DNA of 51,166 nucleotides from Gammaproteobacteria bacterium (GTDB taxonomy: Bacteria; Pseudomonadota; Gammaproteobacteria; Steroidobacterales; GCA-2729495). This document shows positions 28,468-38,561 of the stretch, piece after piece (positions within the stretch are counted from its first letter, which is position 1; each line of letters opens with the position of its first letter). A model generated the notes under the pieces. That model was given only the letters and a program-made list of their open reading frames with translations. It made no database searches and was not told where the DNA came from. The translations under genes were made by a program, and so were the position numbers. Where the stretch lies: positions 1-51,166 of the forward strand of contig SHZI01000007.1 of NCBI GenBank assembly GCA_009692345.1, written 5' to 3'.

Positions 28468-29535
28468 CTAGCCGGTTGCAATGCGACTGAGGATTGCGTC
28501 ACCCATCGCCCGCGTACTTACGGGGGCATGCCCTGGAACAGCGATATCAGCCGTCCGCTGGCCACCTTCAATGGCGGCCAGCACCGCAGTCTCAATCCGC
28601 TGCGCTTCCGCCTCGAGGCCCAGGGAATGGCGAAGGAGCATGGCGGCGCTGAGAATGGTCCCACAGGGATTCGCCTTGCCCTGACCGGCAATATCGGGCG
28701 CGGAGCCATGGATAGGCTCATACAGACCCTGCTTGCCGTCGCCCAGCGCCGCCGAGGGCAGCATTCCCAGGGATCCGGTAAGCATGGAAGCCTCGTCCGT
28801 CAGAATGTCGCCGAACATGTTCTCAGTGACTATGACGTCAAAGTCGGACGCACGGGACAGGAGGTGCATGGCAGCGGCGTCGACCAGCAGATGCTCGACC
28901 TGCAGTCCGGGAAACTCCCGGGCATACAGTTCCACAGCAACAGAGCGCCAGAGTCTGGAGGTCTCAAGAACATTGGCTTTATCCACAGAAGTCACCTTTC
29001 GCCGACGCTGCATTGCCAGTCGCCCGGCCATGCGCAGTACCCTCTCGATCTCTGGCCGGGAGTAGGTGCAGACGTCAGTGGCGGAGGTGTCGGTTCGTTC
29101 CTTACGACCAAAGTAGATTCCACCGGTAAGCTCACGAATTACAAGGATATCTACGCCGGCCAGGCGCTCGGGTTTTAGCGGTGAGGAGGCGTACAGCGAG
29201 GGGTGAGTAACCACGGGCCGGAGATTTGCGTAAACGGCCATGGCGGCCCGCATGTCCAGTAATCCCTGCTCCGGCCGCACAGGCGCGTCCGGACTGCTCC
29301 ACTTCGGACCACCCACCGCCCCGAGCAAGACGGCATCTGCTGCCGCGCAAAGTTGGCGGGTGTCCGCCGGAAACGCAGAGCCTGTTGCATCGATGGCAGC
29401 GCCGCCGATCAGCCCCTCGCGAAACTCAAACTTGTGTGAGTGCCTGGTCCCGATCGCTTGCAGGACCCGGACCGCTTCCGCCGTGACTTCAGGTCCGATG
29501 CCATCGCCAGCCAGTATCCCGATCAGGGCTGCCAC
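28468..29535 (-). CDS. leuB: 3-isopropylmalate dehydrogenase
   Basis: [48 protein letters not shown]. Confidence 0.96.
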   Translation of the reverse strand: MAALIGILAGDGIGPEVTAEAVRVLQAIGTRHSHKFEFREGLIGGAAIDATGSAFPADTRQLCAAADAVLLGAVGGPKWSSPDAPVRPEQGLLDMRAAMAVYANLRPVVTHPSLYASSPLKPERLAGVDILVIRELTGGIYFGRKERTDTSATDVCTYSRPEIERVLRMAGRLAMQRRRKVTSVDKANVLETSRLWRSVAVELYAREFPGLQVEHLLVDAAAMHLLSRASDFDVIVTENMFGDILTDEASMLTGSLGMLPSAALGDGKQGLYEPIHGSAPDIAGQGKANPCGTILSAAMLLRHSLGLEAEAQRIETAVLAAIEGGQRTADIAVPGHAPVSTRAMGDAILSRIATG

Positions 29536-30107
29536 GAGCGCGCACCCTCGAAACGCGTGATGGCATCTGCGTGGTCGAGCAGGTAACCCAACTGGTCCAC
29601 ACCATTTATCAGGCAGTAACGGGAGAAGCCATCGATGGGAAAGGTGACGGTCCGCCCCTCTGGGAGTCGCAGCTCGCAGGCGGCGACGTCCACTGTGACA
29701 TCGGCGCCTGGATTCTCGATCAGCCAGCCGTGGGTCGTCTTATCGACGATGACCGGCACAAGGCCATTCTTCAGGGAGTTACCGCGGAAGATATCTGCGA
29801 TCTCGGTGCTGATCACGGCGCGGATACCGAAATCGAGTAGTGCCCAGGGGGCGTGTTCCCGGGACGAACCGCAGCCAAAGTTGTTCCCTGCCACCAGGAT
29901 TCCGCAGCCGTCTGCTTCCGGGCGATTCAACAGGAAGTCTGGTTTTGGTTTGCCGGCGGAGTCATAGCGCCAGTCCGCAAAAAGGGCTTTACCCAGGCCC
30001 TTGCGGGTGGTTGTCGTCAGAAAGCGGGCGGGAATGATCTGGTCGGTATCGATGTCCGACTGGGGAATGACCAGCGTCCGCGACTGCACAAGATTTACTT
30101 TGTCCAT
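29523..30107 (-). CDS. leuD: 3-isopropylmalate dehydratase small subunit
   Basis: [30 protein letters not shown]. Confidence 0.96.
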   Translation of the reverse strand: MDKVNLVQSRTLVIPQSDIDTDQIIPARFLTTTTRKGLGKALFADWRYDSAGKPKPDFLLNRPEADGCGILVAGNNFGCGSSREHAPWALLDFGIRAVISTEIADIFRGNSLKNGLVPVIVDKTTHGWLIENPGADVTVDVAACELRLPEGRTVTFPIDGFSRYCLINGVDQLGYLLDHADAITRFEGARSWQP

Positions 30108-30118
30108 GGAACTCTTTC

Positions 30119-31525
30119 TTAATGGGCAATGAGGGGCCGGGGATCAGCAATCCGGCCTGCGACGGCGGACGCAGCGGCGGTCAGTGGACTGGCCAGCACG
30201 GTCCGGGCTCCGATGCCCTGGCGACCCTCGAAGTTTCGGTTACTTGTGCTGACACACAGCTGACCGCTTGCGGTCAGATCGCCGTTCATGCCGATGCACA
30301 TGGAGCACCCGGCTTCGCGCCACTCAGCGCCAGCGGCGGTAAAGACTTCGTGAAGTCCCTCGGCTTCGGCTGCGCGCTTGACCTGTTCAGAGCCGGGGAC
30401 CACAAGCATACGCACCGACTTGGCTACCTTTCGGCCCCGCATGACGCTGGCAGCTTCACGCAGATCGGACAGGCGCGAGTTGGTGCAACTGCCGATGAAA
30501 ACCACATCCACCGGCATCCCGAGCATGGGCTTGTTCTCTACAACGCGCATGTACTCCAGCGCCTTACGGAAGCTGGCGTCCGTTGCGGTGGGGACCGGAT
30601 CCCCGATGGGTATGACCATTCCCGGGTTGGTCCCGAAAGTGACCATGGGAGTCAGCAGATTGGCGTCAAGGGTGACCTCCCGATCAAAAGTAGCATCCGG
30701 GTCTGACGGTAGTCGCCGCCAGCGGGCCACGGCGGCATCCCACGCGGAACCCTTGGGAGCCTTGGGACGATTTCTCAGGTACTCGATAGTCGTGTCGTCT
30801 GGAGCAATCATGCCCGCCCTTGCGCCACCTTCTATCGACATATTGCAGACGGTCATGCGCTGTTCCATGTTCAGGTTCTGAATGGCACTGCCGCGATACT
30901 CGATGACGTGGCCCGTACCGCCGCCAACGCCGATTCTGCCGATGATGGCGAGGATGATGTCCTTGGCGGTTACGCCTGCACCGATCTTTCCATCGACAGT
31001 GATGGCCAGGGTTTTCGGCCGGCGCTGCAGCAGGCACTGGGAAGCCATTACGTGGCCGACTTCGGTGGTGCCGATGCCAAACGCGAGAGTCCCGAATGCA
31101 CCGTGTGTGCTCGTATGACTGTCGCCGCAGACAATGGTTTTTCCAGGCTGGGTTATTCCGAGTTCCGGGCCGATCACATGCACGATGCCGCGCGCGTCGC
31201 TGTCAAAGCCAAACAGTTCAACCCCGTACTCCCGGCAGTTTTCGATCATCAGGCGAATCTGTGCGGCCGCCGCCGGCTCGGCGACAATGTCCAGGTCCTT
31301 CAGTGATGCAACCGGGACGGTTGGAGTCGAGTGATCGAGCGTTGCCAGCGTGAGGTCGGGGCGCCTCAGCTTCAGCCCCCTGGATCTGAGCACCGAGAAC
31401 GCCTGGGGAGACGTCACTTCGTGGGTGAGATGCAGGTCGATGTAGAGCACCGCCGGCGTATCGGCGGTCTCTGGTACAACGATGTGGTCATCCCAGATCT
31501 TCTGGAAAAGCGACTTGCCGGTCAT
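30119..31525 (-). CDS. leuC: 3-isopropylmalate dehydratase large subunit
   Basis: [65 protein letters not shown]. Confidence 0.96.
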   Translation of the reverse strand: MTGKSLFQKIWDDHIVVPETADTPAVLYIDLHLTHEVTSPQAFSVLRSRGLKLRRPDLTLATLDHSTPTVPVASLKDLDIVAEPAAAAQIRLMIENCREYGVELFGFDSDARGIVHVIGPELGITQPGKTIVCGDSHTSTHGAFGTLAFGIGTTEVGHVMASQCLLQRRPKTLAITVDGKIGAGVTAKDIILAIIGRIGVGGGTGHVIEYRGSAIQNLNMEQRMTVCNMSIEGGARAGMIAPDDTTIEYLRNRPKAPKGSAWDAAVARWRRLPSDPDATFDREVTLDANLLTPMVTFGTNPGMVIPIGDPVPTATDASFRKALEYMRVVENKPMLGMPVDVVFIGSCTNSRLSDLREAASVMRGRKVAKSVRMLVVPGSEQVKRAAEAEGLHEVFTAAGAEWREAGCSMCIGMNGDLTASGQLCVSTSNRNFEGRQGIGARTVLASPLTAAASAVAGRIADPRPLIAH

Positions 31526-31572
31526 TTTATCAGTTCCTGACAAAGCAGTTGATGAGAGTGGATGGGTCACAG

Positions 31573-32532
31573 TCACTGGCGACTGGCTGTCTGTCCCTGG
31601 GCCGGTATATCCAGGGGTTCCAGCCAGCTCCATTTGTCGACTGTTTTGCCGCTGAACAGGCCAAAAAAGGCGTCCTGCAGCAGCTTGGTGATTGGCCCTC
31701 GGGAGCCGGCGCCAACCGTCAGTCTGTCCACGGAACGGACCGGCGTGATTTCTGCTGCTGTTCCAGTGAGGAATATCTCGTCCGCGATGTACATCAGTTC
31801 CCGTGGCAAGACCTGTTCCCGGACTTCTATGCCCAGTTCACGAGCCAAGATGATGACACTGTCCCGGGTGATACCGAGGAGAATTGACGCCGCAGCCGGC
31901 GGTGTAATGAGCACCCCATCCCGGACTAGGAACAGGTTCTCTCCCGCACCCTCGCTGACTGTACCGTCCGTTCCAAGCGCGATGCCTTCAGCAAAGCCCC
32001 GGTCCCTTGCCTCCCAGCCGACGAGCGTGCTCGACAGATAGTTGCCCCCCGCCTTGGCCAGGGCAGGTATCGTATTGGGCGCGATCCGTTGCCATGACGA
32101 GACGCAGACATCGACACCCTTCTCGAGGGCCTCCGGTCCGAGGTATGCACCCCATTCCCAGGCGGCAATGGCCAGTTCCACTGGGTGGCCAGGTTTTGGC
32201 ACGACGCCGACTTCGCCAAAGCCCCGGTACGCGAGTGGGCGAATGTAGGCGCTCTTCAGGCCATTACGCAGGACGACCTCTTTGCAGGCTGCGTTGATTT
32301 CCACGGCCGTCCAGGGGATCTCGATGCGATGGATCTTGGCTGAATCGAGCAGCCTTCGCGTGTGTGCCTGCAACCGGAATACCATGGTGCCGGACGGCGT
32401 CGCGTAGGCCCTCACCCCCTCGAAAACCGAGGATCCATAGTGCAGGGCATGACTCAAGACGTGCACCGTGGCGTTGTGCCAGGGCACCAGTTTTCCGTTA
32501 TGCCAGATCCATTCTGTGGTTTTGATGGCCAT
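31573..32532 (-). CDS. ilvE: branched-chain amino acid aminotransferase
   Basis: [50 protein letters not shown]. Confidence 0.96.
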   Translation of the reverse strand: MAIKTTEWIWHNGKLVPWHNATVHVLSHALHYGSSVFEGVRAYATPSGTMVFRLQAHTRRLLDSAKIHRIEIPWTAVEINAACKEVVLRNGLKSAYIRPLAYRGFGEVGVVPKPGHPVELAIAAWEWGAYLGPEALEKGVDVCVSSWQRIAPNTIPALAKAGGNYLSSTLVGWEARDRGFAEGIALGTDGTVSEGAGENLFLVRDGVLITPPAAASILLGITRDSVIILARELGIEVREQVLPRELMYIADEIFLTGTAAEITPVRSVDRLTVGAGSRGPITKLLQDAFFGLFSGKTVDKWSWLEPLDIPAQGQTASRQ

Positions 32533-32543
32533 TGGTAGTCCTC

Positions 32544-32931
32544 TTACAGGCGTACGACCTTATCGCCGGGAGAGCCGGCAACGGCACGGCCAGCCGACCG
32601 ACCGACTGGCCGACTGGCCGACTTGTGGCAGACACGACTAAGCACATCCAGACAGGCGAGGGCGCCGGCTTCGACTATGTCGGTGCTGACACGGGGGCCC
32701 CGATGAGTTGGCCCATTATAGTCCACGGTTACCGCGACCTCTCCCTGGGCGTCTTCGTCCATGGTCACACTGCGGACTTCAAGATTCTCCAGATCTCGGT
32801 CGCACGCTCAAGCGCGAAGCAACGCTCAGCTTTTCACCCAGGGTGATCCTGCCGCCTGGGGCCTCCTCGCCGTCCCGAAGAGTGGTATCGACGATCAGTA
32901 CCGGGCCCTGCTGCGGAATGCTAACGGCCAT
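32544..32931 (-). pseudogene. leuA: 2-isopropylmalate synthase remnant (N- and C-terminal ends only, frameshifted)
   Basis: MAVSIPQQGPVLIVDTTLRDGEEAPGGRITLGEKLSVASRL, then out of frame LENLEVRSVTMDEDAQGEVAVTVDYNGPTHRGPRVSTDIVEAGALACLDVLSR; catalytic barrel missing. Confidence 0.75.
32602..32622. repeat. 8-bp tandem repeat ccgactgg (2.6 copies)
   Basis: Read directly within the tail of the leuA remnant. Confidence 0.9.
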
Positions 32932-32997
32932 ATTCCTGGAGGAAAAATGCTGGTGTGACACGCTCTCTGCCTGGTCGGGGCAACTGCCTCTCAGCCC

Positions 32998-33034
32998 AAA
33001 AAAAAGACCCCGTCACCTTGCCGATGCGTGGTCT
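32998..33034 (-). terminator. intrinsic terminator upstream of the leuA remnant (candidate attenuator terminator)
   Basis: Minus strand AGACCACGCATC-GGCAA-GGTGACGGGGTCT followed by a T-run (8 A on + strand, 32998-33005). Confidence 0.8.
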
Positions 33035-33060
33035 CGTTGACTCGTTGGATAATCAGCCGG

Positions 33061-33153
33061 TCAGGGGCCCGCATCCCGGACCGGTACCCGATAATCCGGT
33101 GCCAGATCGATTCCCACGGACAGGCTGACTCCCACGGACAGGCGAAAAACCAC
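33061..33153 (-). promoter_or_regulatory. candidate branched-chain amino acid leader peptide ORF
   Basis: GTG-initiated MVFRLSVGVSLSVGIDLAPDYRVPVRDAGP-stop behind GGAAGG; 10 of 30 residues are L/V/I, concentrated in codons 2-17. Confidence 0.55.
33112..33143. repeat. 18-bp tandem duplication (tcccacggacaggctgac, about 1.8 copies) inside the candidate leader ORF
   Basis: Read directly: tcccacggacaggctgac tcccacggacaggc. Confidence 0.93.
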
Positions 33154-33323
33154 CGGAGTGCCTTCCGAGTTGGCCTGTCAGCGTGCTTTTGGGGAGGCGA
33201 TTTCCGTGGCAAATGATAGTCAGGTACCCCGTCGGGGTTGTCAACCGCCTCCCCACGTCCCCATGCTATTCTGGCCACGCGTTGCGGCACCTGCGGCGCG
33301 GCGCTGATCTTCACTGGAAACGC

Positions 33324-33644
33324 ATGCCCCGAGTTATTTTTCATGATGTTGACGGTCGACGGATCGAGGCTGATGTGAGCGCTGGCAATACAGTGATGGA
33401 GGGTGCTCTGGACAACGGCGTAGCCGGCATCCTGGCAGAGTGCGGGGGCGCGTGTGCCTGTGCCACCTGCCACGCTTACGTCGCAGAGGCCTGGCTGCCC
33501 CGACTCAAGCCCCTTGAAGACATGGAGGACGCCATGCTCGATTCGACTCTGGAGCGTCGTCCCGCCAGTCGCCTGATGTGCCAGATTGAGCTGAATGCGG
33601 AACTCGACGGGCTTGAGGTCTTCATCGCGCGAAACGAGTCCTGA
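33324..33644 (+). CDS. 2Fe-2S ferredoxin (adrenodoxin/P450-partner type)
   Basis: MPRVIFHDVDGRRIEADVSAGNTVMEGALDNGVAGILAECGGACACATCHAYV...RLMCQIEL cysteine pattern. Confidence 0.93.
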   Translation: MPRVIFHDVDGRRIEADVSAGNTVMEGALDNGVAGILAECGGACACATCHAYVAEAWLPRLKPLEDMEDAMLDSTLERRPASRLMCQIELNAELDGLEVFIARNES

Positions 33645-33653
33645 GGCGCGGCC

Positions 33654-34523
33654 GTGCGACTGGTAACCATCGATAGTCGTGAAGTAGGGGGGCGACCCGG
33701 TATCGGTCTGCCTTCTGGCGAAATCCTTGATCTGGCGGCCTCGCCGGCGGGACTGACTGCAGCCCAGTGGCGACCCCAGTCTGTCGTCAGTGTGCTGGCA
33801 GAAGGTGCGGAAGGCGCTGCGCGAGTGGCCCTGCTGATCGGTGAATGCGCAGCGGCCTCAGACACACAGCGCCAGCAGTGGAGGTCGACCGGCCGGTTAC
33901 TGCCGGCAGCGGGCACTCGACTGATGGCACCGATCCGCAGGCCTGGTCTGCTGCTCATGGTGACCGATAGCGCTGCCGGCCCTTCGGCCTGCTACGTGAA
34001 GAACCCGAATTCCGCGACGGGACCTGACGCCGTTCTGGCAATGCCGGAGGGCGAACATCCCCACTTGTATCTCCTCGGGATGCTGGGGATGGTGATTGGC
34101 CGCCCGCTGTTTCGGGTCACGGCTGGCCAGGCAGTCCGCGGAATCGCCGCGCTGACCCTTGTCGCAGACCTGGGTACCGAGCGACTGGGCAGTGGCCCTA
34201 ACGGCGGCCGTACGGACGCCCGGCAGTTTCCCGGCGCCTGTGTGGTCGGTCCTGCTCTTGTCACCATTGACGAGTTTTCCCCCGGCGCAAACTGGGCGCT
34301 AACGGTGCGGGTCAACGGCCGCGCTGTAAGCACTGGCCCGTCGGCCTTGAATCTTGAGCAGGCGGCGACCCTCGTTGCAGGGCTGTCCAGTCGCTACGCC
34401 TTTCGACCCGGCGATATCGTCGGCTTCCCGGGTGGCGCCCCCGAAATTGAATTGCCTGCAAGCAGCCGCGTCTCTCTGAGTCTCAACGCAGCGCTGGAGC
34501 TCGGGTTCGCGACCGGGGCCTGA
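33654..34523 (+). CDS. fumarylacetoacetate hydrolase family protein
   Basis: N-terminal MRLVTIDSREVGGRPGIGLPSGEILDL; GTG start; FAH-like overall pattern. Confidence 0.65.
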   Translation: MRLVTIDSREVGGRPGIGLPSGEILDLAASPAGLTAAQWRPQSVVSVLAEGAEGAARVALLIGECAAASDTQRQQWRSTGRLLPAAGTRLMAPIRRPGLLLMVTDSAAGPSACYVKNPNSATGPDAVLAMPEGEHPHLYLLGMLGMVIGRPLFRVTAGQAVRGIAALTLVADLGTERLGSGPNGGRTDARQFPGACVVGPALVTIDEFSPGANWALTVRVNGRAVSTGPSALNLEQAATLVAGLSSRYAFRPGDIVGFPGGAPEIELPASSRVSLSLNAALELGFATGA

Positions 34524-34528
34524 GCACC

Positions 34529-35197
34529 GTGTCCAGTCGCACACTTAATCTCGACGACCGCCTCTACGAGTACCTCCAGAAAAATTCCCTCCGCGAAGCG
34601 GAGGTCCTCGCACGCCTGCGGGCAGAAACCATGCGCCTGCCCATGGCGATCATGCAGATCTCACCCGAACAGGGCCAGTTTATGGCGCTGCTCGTTCAGC
34701 TCCTCGGTGCCAGGCGTTGTCTGGAGGTTGGCACTTTCACCGGCTATAGCGCGCTGGCCTGCGCACTCGCCTTGCCCCCAGATGGCGAGTTAGTGGCCCT
34801 CGACATCAGTCAGGAGTGGACCGCTATCGGCAGGCGCTACTGGGCTGAAGCGGGCGTCGGGGAACGGATACACCTGAAATTGGGCCCTGCCAGGGAATCG
34901 TTGCGGCAGCTTCGGCGGGATCGGGGCGACGAGACCTTCGACTTCATGTTCATTGACGCGGACAAGACCAGCTATGCGGACTATGTCGAACAGGGCTTCC
35001 ACCTGGTTCGCTCCGGGGGGCTGATCGCCATCGATAATGTCTTGTTTCGCGGACTGGTAGCTGACCCGGCGGTAGCTGATGCAGATACAGCAGCCCTTCG
35101 GTCACTTAACGAACAACTGCACCGTGATCCCCGCTTTGACCTCTCCATGGTTCCAATCGGGGACGGTCTCACGCTGCTGCGGAAGCGGTCCGCGTAG
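34529..35197 (+). CDS. class I SAM-dependent O-methyltransferase
   Basis: CLEVGTFTGYSALACALALPPDGELVALDIS; FDFMFIDADKTSYADYVE. Confidence 0.93.
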   Translation: MSSRTLNLDDRLYEYLQKNSLREAEVLARLRAETMRLPMAIMQISPEQGQFMALLVQLLGARRCLEVGTFTGYSALACALALPPDGELVALDISQEWTAIGRRYWAEAGVGERIHLKLGPARESLRQLRRDRGDETFDFMFIDADKTSYADYVEQGFHLVRSGGLIAIDNVLFRGLVADPAVADADTAALRSLNEQLHRDPRFDLSMVPIGDGLTLLRKRSA

Positions 35198-35202
35198 AAG
35201 GG

Positions 35203-36072
35203 TCAGGGCTGTTCGATGAGTTCCAGTAACTCGCCGGCGGCACCTCGGACACAGCGAACGCCGCGGGCACCAGCATAAGGCGGATCATCGTTGGGCCGGT
35301 CTGCCTTTCCGGACAGGGAAACGCTACCCGCACCGTCTCGGGTAATAAAGCTGACCATGGCAATGCCTGCGGGAAGTTCCGTTTGGATCGCTGGCAGCGG
35401 TAGTGCCTGCTCAGGCATCTCATCCGCCTCGATGTAACACCGATCCCGCAGGGGCAGGGCTGCGATCCGGAAGCGATGTTCCCGGGACAGGCCAAACTCC
35501 AGAGCCATGGTCTGCACCCGTGATTCCATCGCCGGCACTCTGGGCACGTTAAAGCTCTCGTAGAAGTAGTTCTGCATGCCGTCCAGCGATCGGCCGCCCA
35601 CGATGACGATAAACGTGCGATCCACTGGGCACCGGGCCGGCGGGGAATCCAGCCCGGGCACCGGTTTCTTGAACTCGGTCAGATAGAGTATTTCCCCCCC
35701 AGGGCCGCGAAGCTGCATGGCGCGGATATCCGGACAGAAAGACAGGTCGAGGGGCGGAGCGACAATCTGGAAGGGTGAGTCCCGCAGTGTTTCAGCCAGC
35801 GGATCGACGCGATCGACGATGAGCTCCGCGGCCTGCCAGCCGTGGCGCCTGAAGGCGCGGTACCCTGGCTCGGTTGGTCGTTCGACGAAGCGAAAAACGA
35901 AGTCGGTGGCCGATTCCGGCGCCATGAGTAGCGCCGGGGTGCCCGCCAGGCCGGGCATTCCCCAGAGCTCGGCCTGGGCTTGGGAAACAGGCTTCCGTCC
36001 AACGACCCGGTAGCCGAGAAACCGGCTGTAAGCGGCCTCGGTAGCCACCAGGGACGGCGTACGAACCGTCAC
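35203..36072 (-). CDS. VOC/glyoxalase-like protein
   Basis: AMQLRGPGGEILYLTEFKKP; two-domain VOC-like layout. Confidence 0.55.
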   Translation of the reverse strand: MTVRTPSLVATEAAYSRFLGYRVVGRKPVSQAQAELWGMPGLAGTPALLMAPESATDFVFRFVERPTEPGYRAFRRHGWQAAELIVDRVDPLAETLRDSPFQIVAPPLDLSFCPDIRAMQLRGPGGEILYLTEFKKPVPGLDSPPARCPVDRTFIVIVGGRSLDGMQNYFYESFNVPRVPAMESRVQTMALEFGLSREHRFRIAALPLRDRCYIEADEMPEQALPLPAIQTELPAGIAMVSFITRDGAGSVSLSGKADRPNDDPPYAGARGVRCVRGAAGELLELIEQP

Positions 36073-36107
36073 GCAGGCTATCTGGCCAAGCCGGTTGGCG
36101 TCCGCCT

Positions 36108-37322
36108 TCAGATAATGCCCCGGGCCCGCAGATCGGCGATGCGCGCTGAGTCGAAATTGAGCAGGCTGCGGTAAATTTCCTCCGAATGCTGCCCCAGCTC
36201 CGGGGCGGGTGAATGAATACCACCCGGGGTTGCAGACAGTTTCGGGGCGACATTCTGCATCCGCAGTTCGCCGAACTTTGGATGCATCGTTTTCACGATG
36301 GCGTCCCGGGCACGAAAGTGCGCGTCCTCCAGCATCTCCGGAGTCCGGTAGATCTTTCCTGACGGGATACCGAACTTGTCCATTAACTGCTCCAGGGGCG
36401 CGGCATCTATGGTCCGGGTCCAGTCCGCAATCAGGTCGTCCAGTTCCTGTTGCCGCATACCGCGCGCCGTATGGGTCGCATAGCGCTCGTCCTTGGCCAG
36501 TTCCGGGCGGCGCATGGCTTCTGCGAGTCTGCCGAAAACCGTGTCCTGATTGGCAGCAATGAGGATCATGCCGCCGTCACGGGTCGGATAGACGTTGGAC
36601 GGGGCCACATTCGGCAGGATGGCGCCGGTTCTTTCCCGGACATAACCAGTCTTGTCGTACTCGGTAATCAGCGATTCCATCATATTAAGGACCGCCTCAT
36701 AGATCGCCGAGTCGACCACCTGGCCTTGCCCTGTGCGCTCCCGGTAGTACAGGGCGGAGAGGGCGCCGACACAGGCAAAGGTTGCGGCCAGGGAATCACC
36801 GATGCTGATCCCCATTCGACTGGGCGGCGTTGCCGGGTCGCCGCAGACATAGCGCAGCCCGCCCATGGCCTCGCCGACAGCGCCGAACCCGGCCCGTTTG
36901 GCGTAGGGACCTGTCTGGCCGAAGCCGGAGACGCGGATCATAATCAGGCGTGGATTGATCTTTTGCAGCTCAGGGTAAGAGAGATTCCAGCGTTCCAGGG
37001 TGCCGGGCCGGAAGTTCTCCAGGAGGAAGTCGGCTTTGGCGATGAGGTCCCGGGCAATGGCCTGTCCTTCGGCCTCCCGGAGGTTCAGGGTCACTGACTT
37101 CTTGTTGCGGGCCACCACCGGCCACCAGAGCGACATGCCGTGGGACTTTTCCCGGCCCCACTCCCGCATGGGATCGCCCTGGCCAGGGGGTTCAACCTTT
37201 AGGACTTCTGCCCCAAAGTCGCCCATCAGCTGGCCACAGAACGGCCCAGCCAGAAGGGTGCCCATTTCGATGAGGCGGAGCCCAGCTAGTGGCCCAGTGC
37301 CCGTTTTCGGTTCGTTTGCCAT
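36108..37322 (-). CDS. CaiB/BaiF (family III) CoA transferase
   Basis: GLRLIEMGTLLAGPFCGQLMGDFGAEVLKVEPPGQGDPMR; FRPGTLERW. Confidence 0.95.
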   Translation of the reverse strand: MANEPKTGTGPLAGLRLIEMGTLLAGPFCGQLMGDFGAEVLKVEPPGQGDPMREWGREKSHGMSLWWPVVARNKKSVTLNLREAEGQAIARDLIAKADFLLENFRPGTLERWNLSYPELQKINPRLIMIRVSGFGQTGPYAKRAGFGAVGEAMGGLRYVCGDPATPPSRMGISIGDSLAATFACVGALSALYYRERTGQGQVVDSAIYEAVLNMMESLITEYDKTGYVRERTGAILPNVAPSNVYPTRDGGMILIAANQDTVFGRLAEAMRRPELAKDERYATHTARGMRQQELDDLIADWTRTIDAAPLEQLMDKFGIPSGKIYRTPEMLEDAHFRARDAIVKTMHPKFGELRMQNVAPKLSATPGGIHSPAPELGQHSEEIYRSLLNFDSARIADLRARGII

Positions 37323-37462
37323 CCCAAAGTCCTGTCAGAGGATTCAGCCTATTGCGCTGCACGGTGCTGCAAGGAGGTCCCCTGACGGACACCGGGCCAG
37401 GCGTCTGGTGTAACGCTGAGCGCGCCGTATAGAATAACGTTTTTCCGCCGCCCTGTAAGGCT

Positions 37463-38401
37463 ATGAGCCAGTTACCGCAACGCGTTTCGATAATCGAAGT
37501 CGGACCCCGCGACGGGTTGCAGGGCGAGCCTGAGATCCTGCCGACGGCCACCAAGATCGAGTTCATTCGCCGGGCGGTCGACGCGGGCATCCAGCGGCTG
37601 GAGGTCACCAGCTTCGTGCACCCGAAGCGAGTCCCCCAGATGGCTGATGCGGAGGACGTGATTCGGGGTCTCCCGCGCAAGGATGGGGTGATCTATATCG
37701 GCCTGGTCCTGAATCGCAAGGGCTTCGATCGTGCTCAGGCGACCGGCATTGACGAGATCGGCATGGCCGTCGTGGCCACCGACACTTACAACCAGCGCAA
37801 CCAGGGCGTGCCGACGGCCGATTCCGTAAAGGCCTGGCTGGAGATCGCCAGAGCGGCAAAGGCAGCCGGAATTCGGGCCAATGTGATGATCTCGTCGGCC
37901 TTCGGTTGTCCCTTCGAGGGCGAGGTGCCAGTCCGACGGGTCCTCGATCTGGTTGAGCAGGTGATGGAGGGCGACCCGGTGGATCTGGGTATTGCCGACA
38001 GCATTGGCGTAGCGGTGCCCTCTCAAGTCCGAGACCTGATTGGTGCCGTACGTCTCAAGGCCCCCGGCGTCCCCATCCGTTGCCACTTCCACAACACGCG
38101 CAATACTGGCATAGCCAATGCGCAGGCGGCTCTCGAAGCCGGTGTGGCGTCCCTGGACGCCAGTATCGGCGGCATTGGCGGCTGCCCCTTTGCACCGGCG
38201 GCAACGGGCAACATCCCGACCGACGATCTGCTCTACCTGCTCGATCGGTCGGGGGTACACACGGGCGTTTCACTGGAGCGGGTCATTGCCACCAGTCAGT
38301 GGCTGGCCCAGCAGCTGGGGCGGAGCACGCCCGCAATGTTGCCAAAGGCTGGGAATTTTCCTCAGATTGCTGCAATCAATCGCGCCCGACTGGCCAGCTG
38401 A
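37463..38401 (+). CDS. hydroxymethylglutaryl-CoA lyase
   Basis: VSIIEVGPRDGLQGEP; CHFHNTRNTGIANAQAALEAG; GGIGGCPFAPAATGNIPTDDL. Confidence 0.95.
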   Translation: MSQLPQRVSIIEVGPRDGLQGEPEILPTATKIEFIRRAVDAGIQRLEVTSFVHPKRVPQMADAEDVIRGLPRKDGVIYIGLVLNRKGFDRAQATGIDEIGMAVVATDTYNQRNQGVPTADSVKAWLEIARAAKAAGIRANVMISSAFGCPFEGEVPVRRVLDLVEQVMEGDPVDLGIADSIGVAVPSQVRDLIGAVRLKAPGVPIRCHFHNTRNTGIANAQAALEAGVASLDASIGGIGGCPFAPAATGNIPTDDLLYLLDRSGVHTGVSLERVIATSQWLAQQLGRSTPAMLPKAGNFPQIAAINRARLAS

Positions 38402-38561
38402 CGGCCGCGGAAGAGTCACTGGTCAGCTGGACACAGAAGCGCGAGAATCAACGACTAGGCCCGCACCGACTTTGAGACGGGACGGAAAGAACAGAATATT
38501 TTTCGTGGCACGCTCTGCCGCGGTCCCCAGCAAGCAGTAATGGCACATCTGAGAGGCTCGT

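Noticed and set aside
31526-31633. N-terminal extension of leuC to 31633
   Set aside because: Overlaps the ilvE 3' end; [17 protein letters not shown] at 31525 is the canonical start
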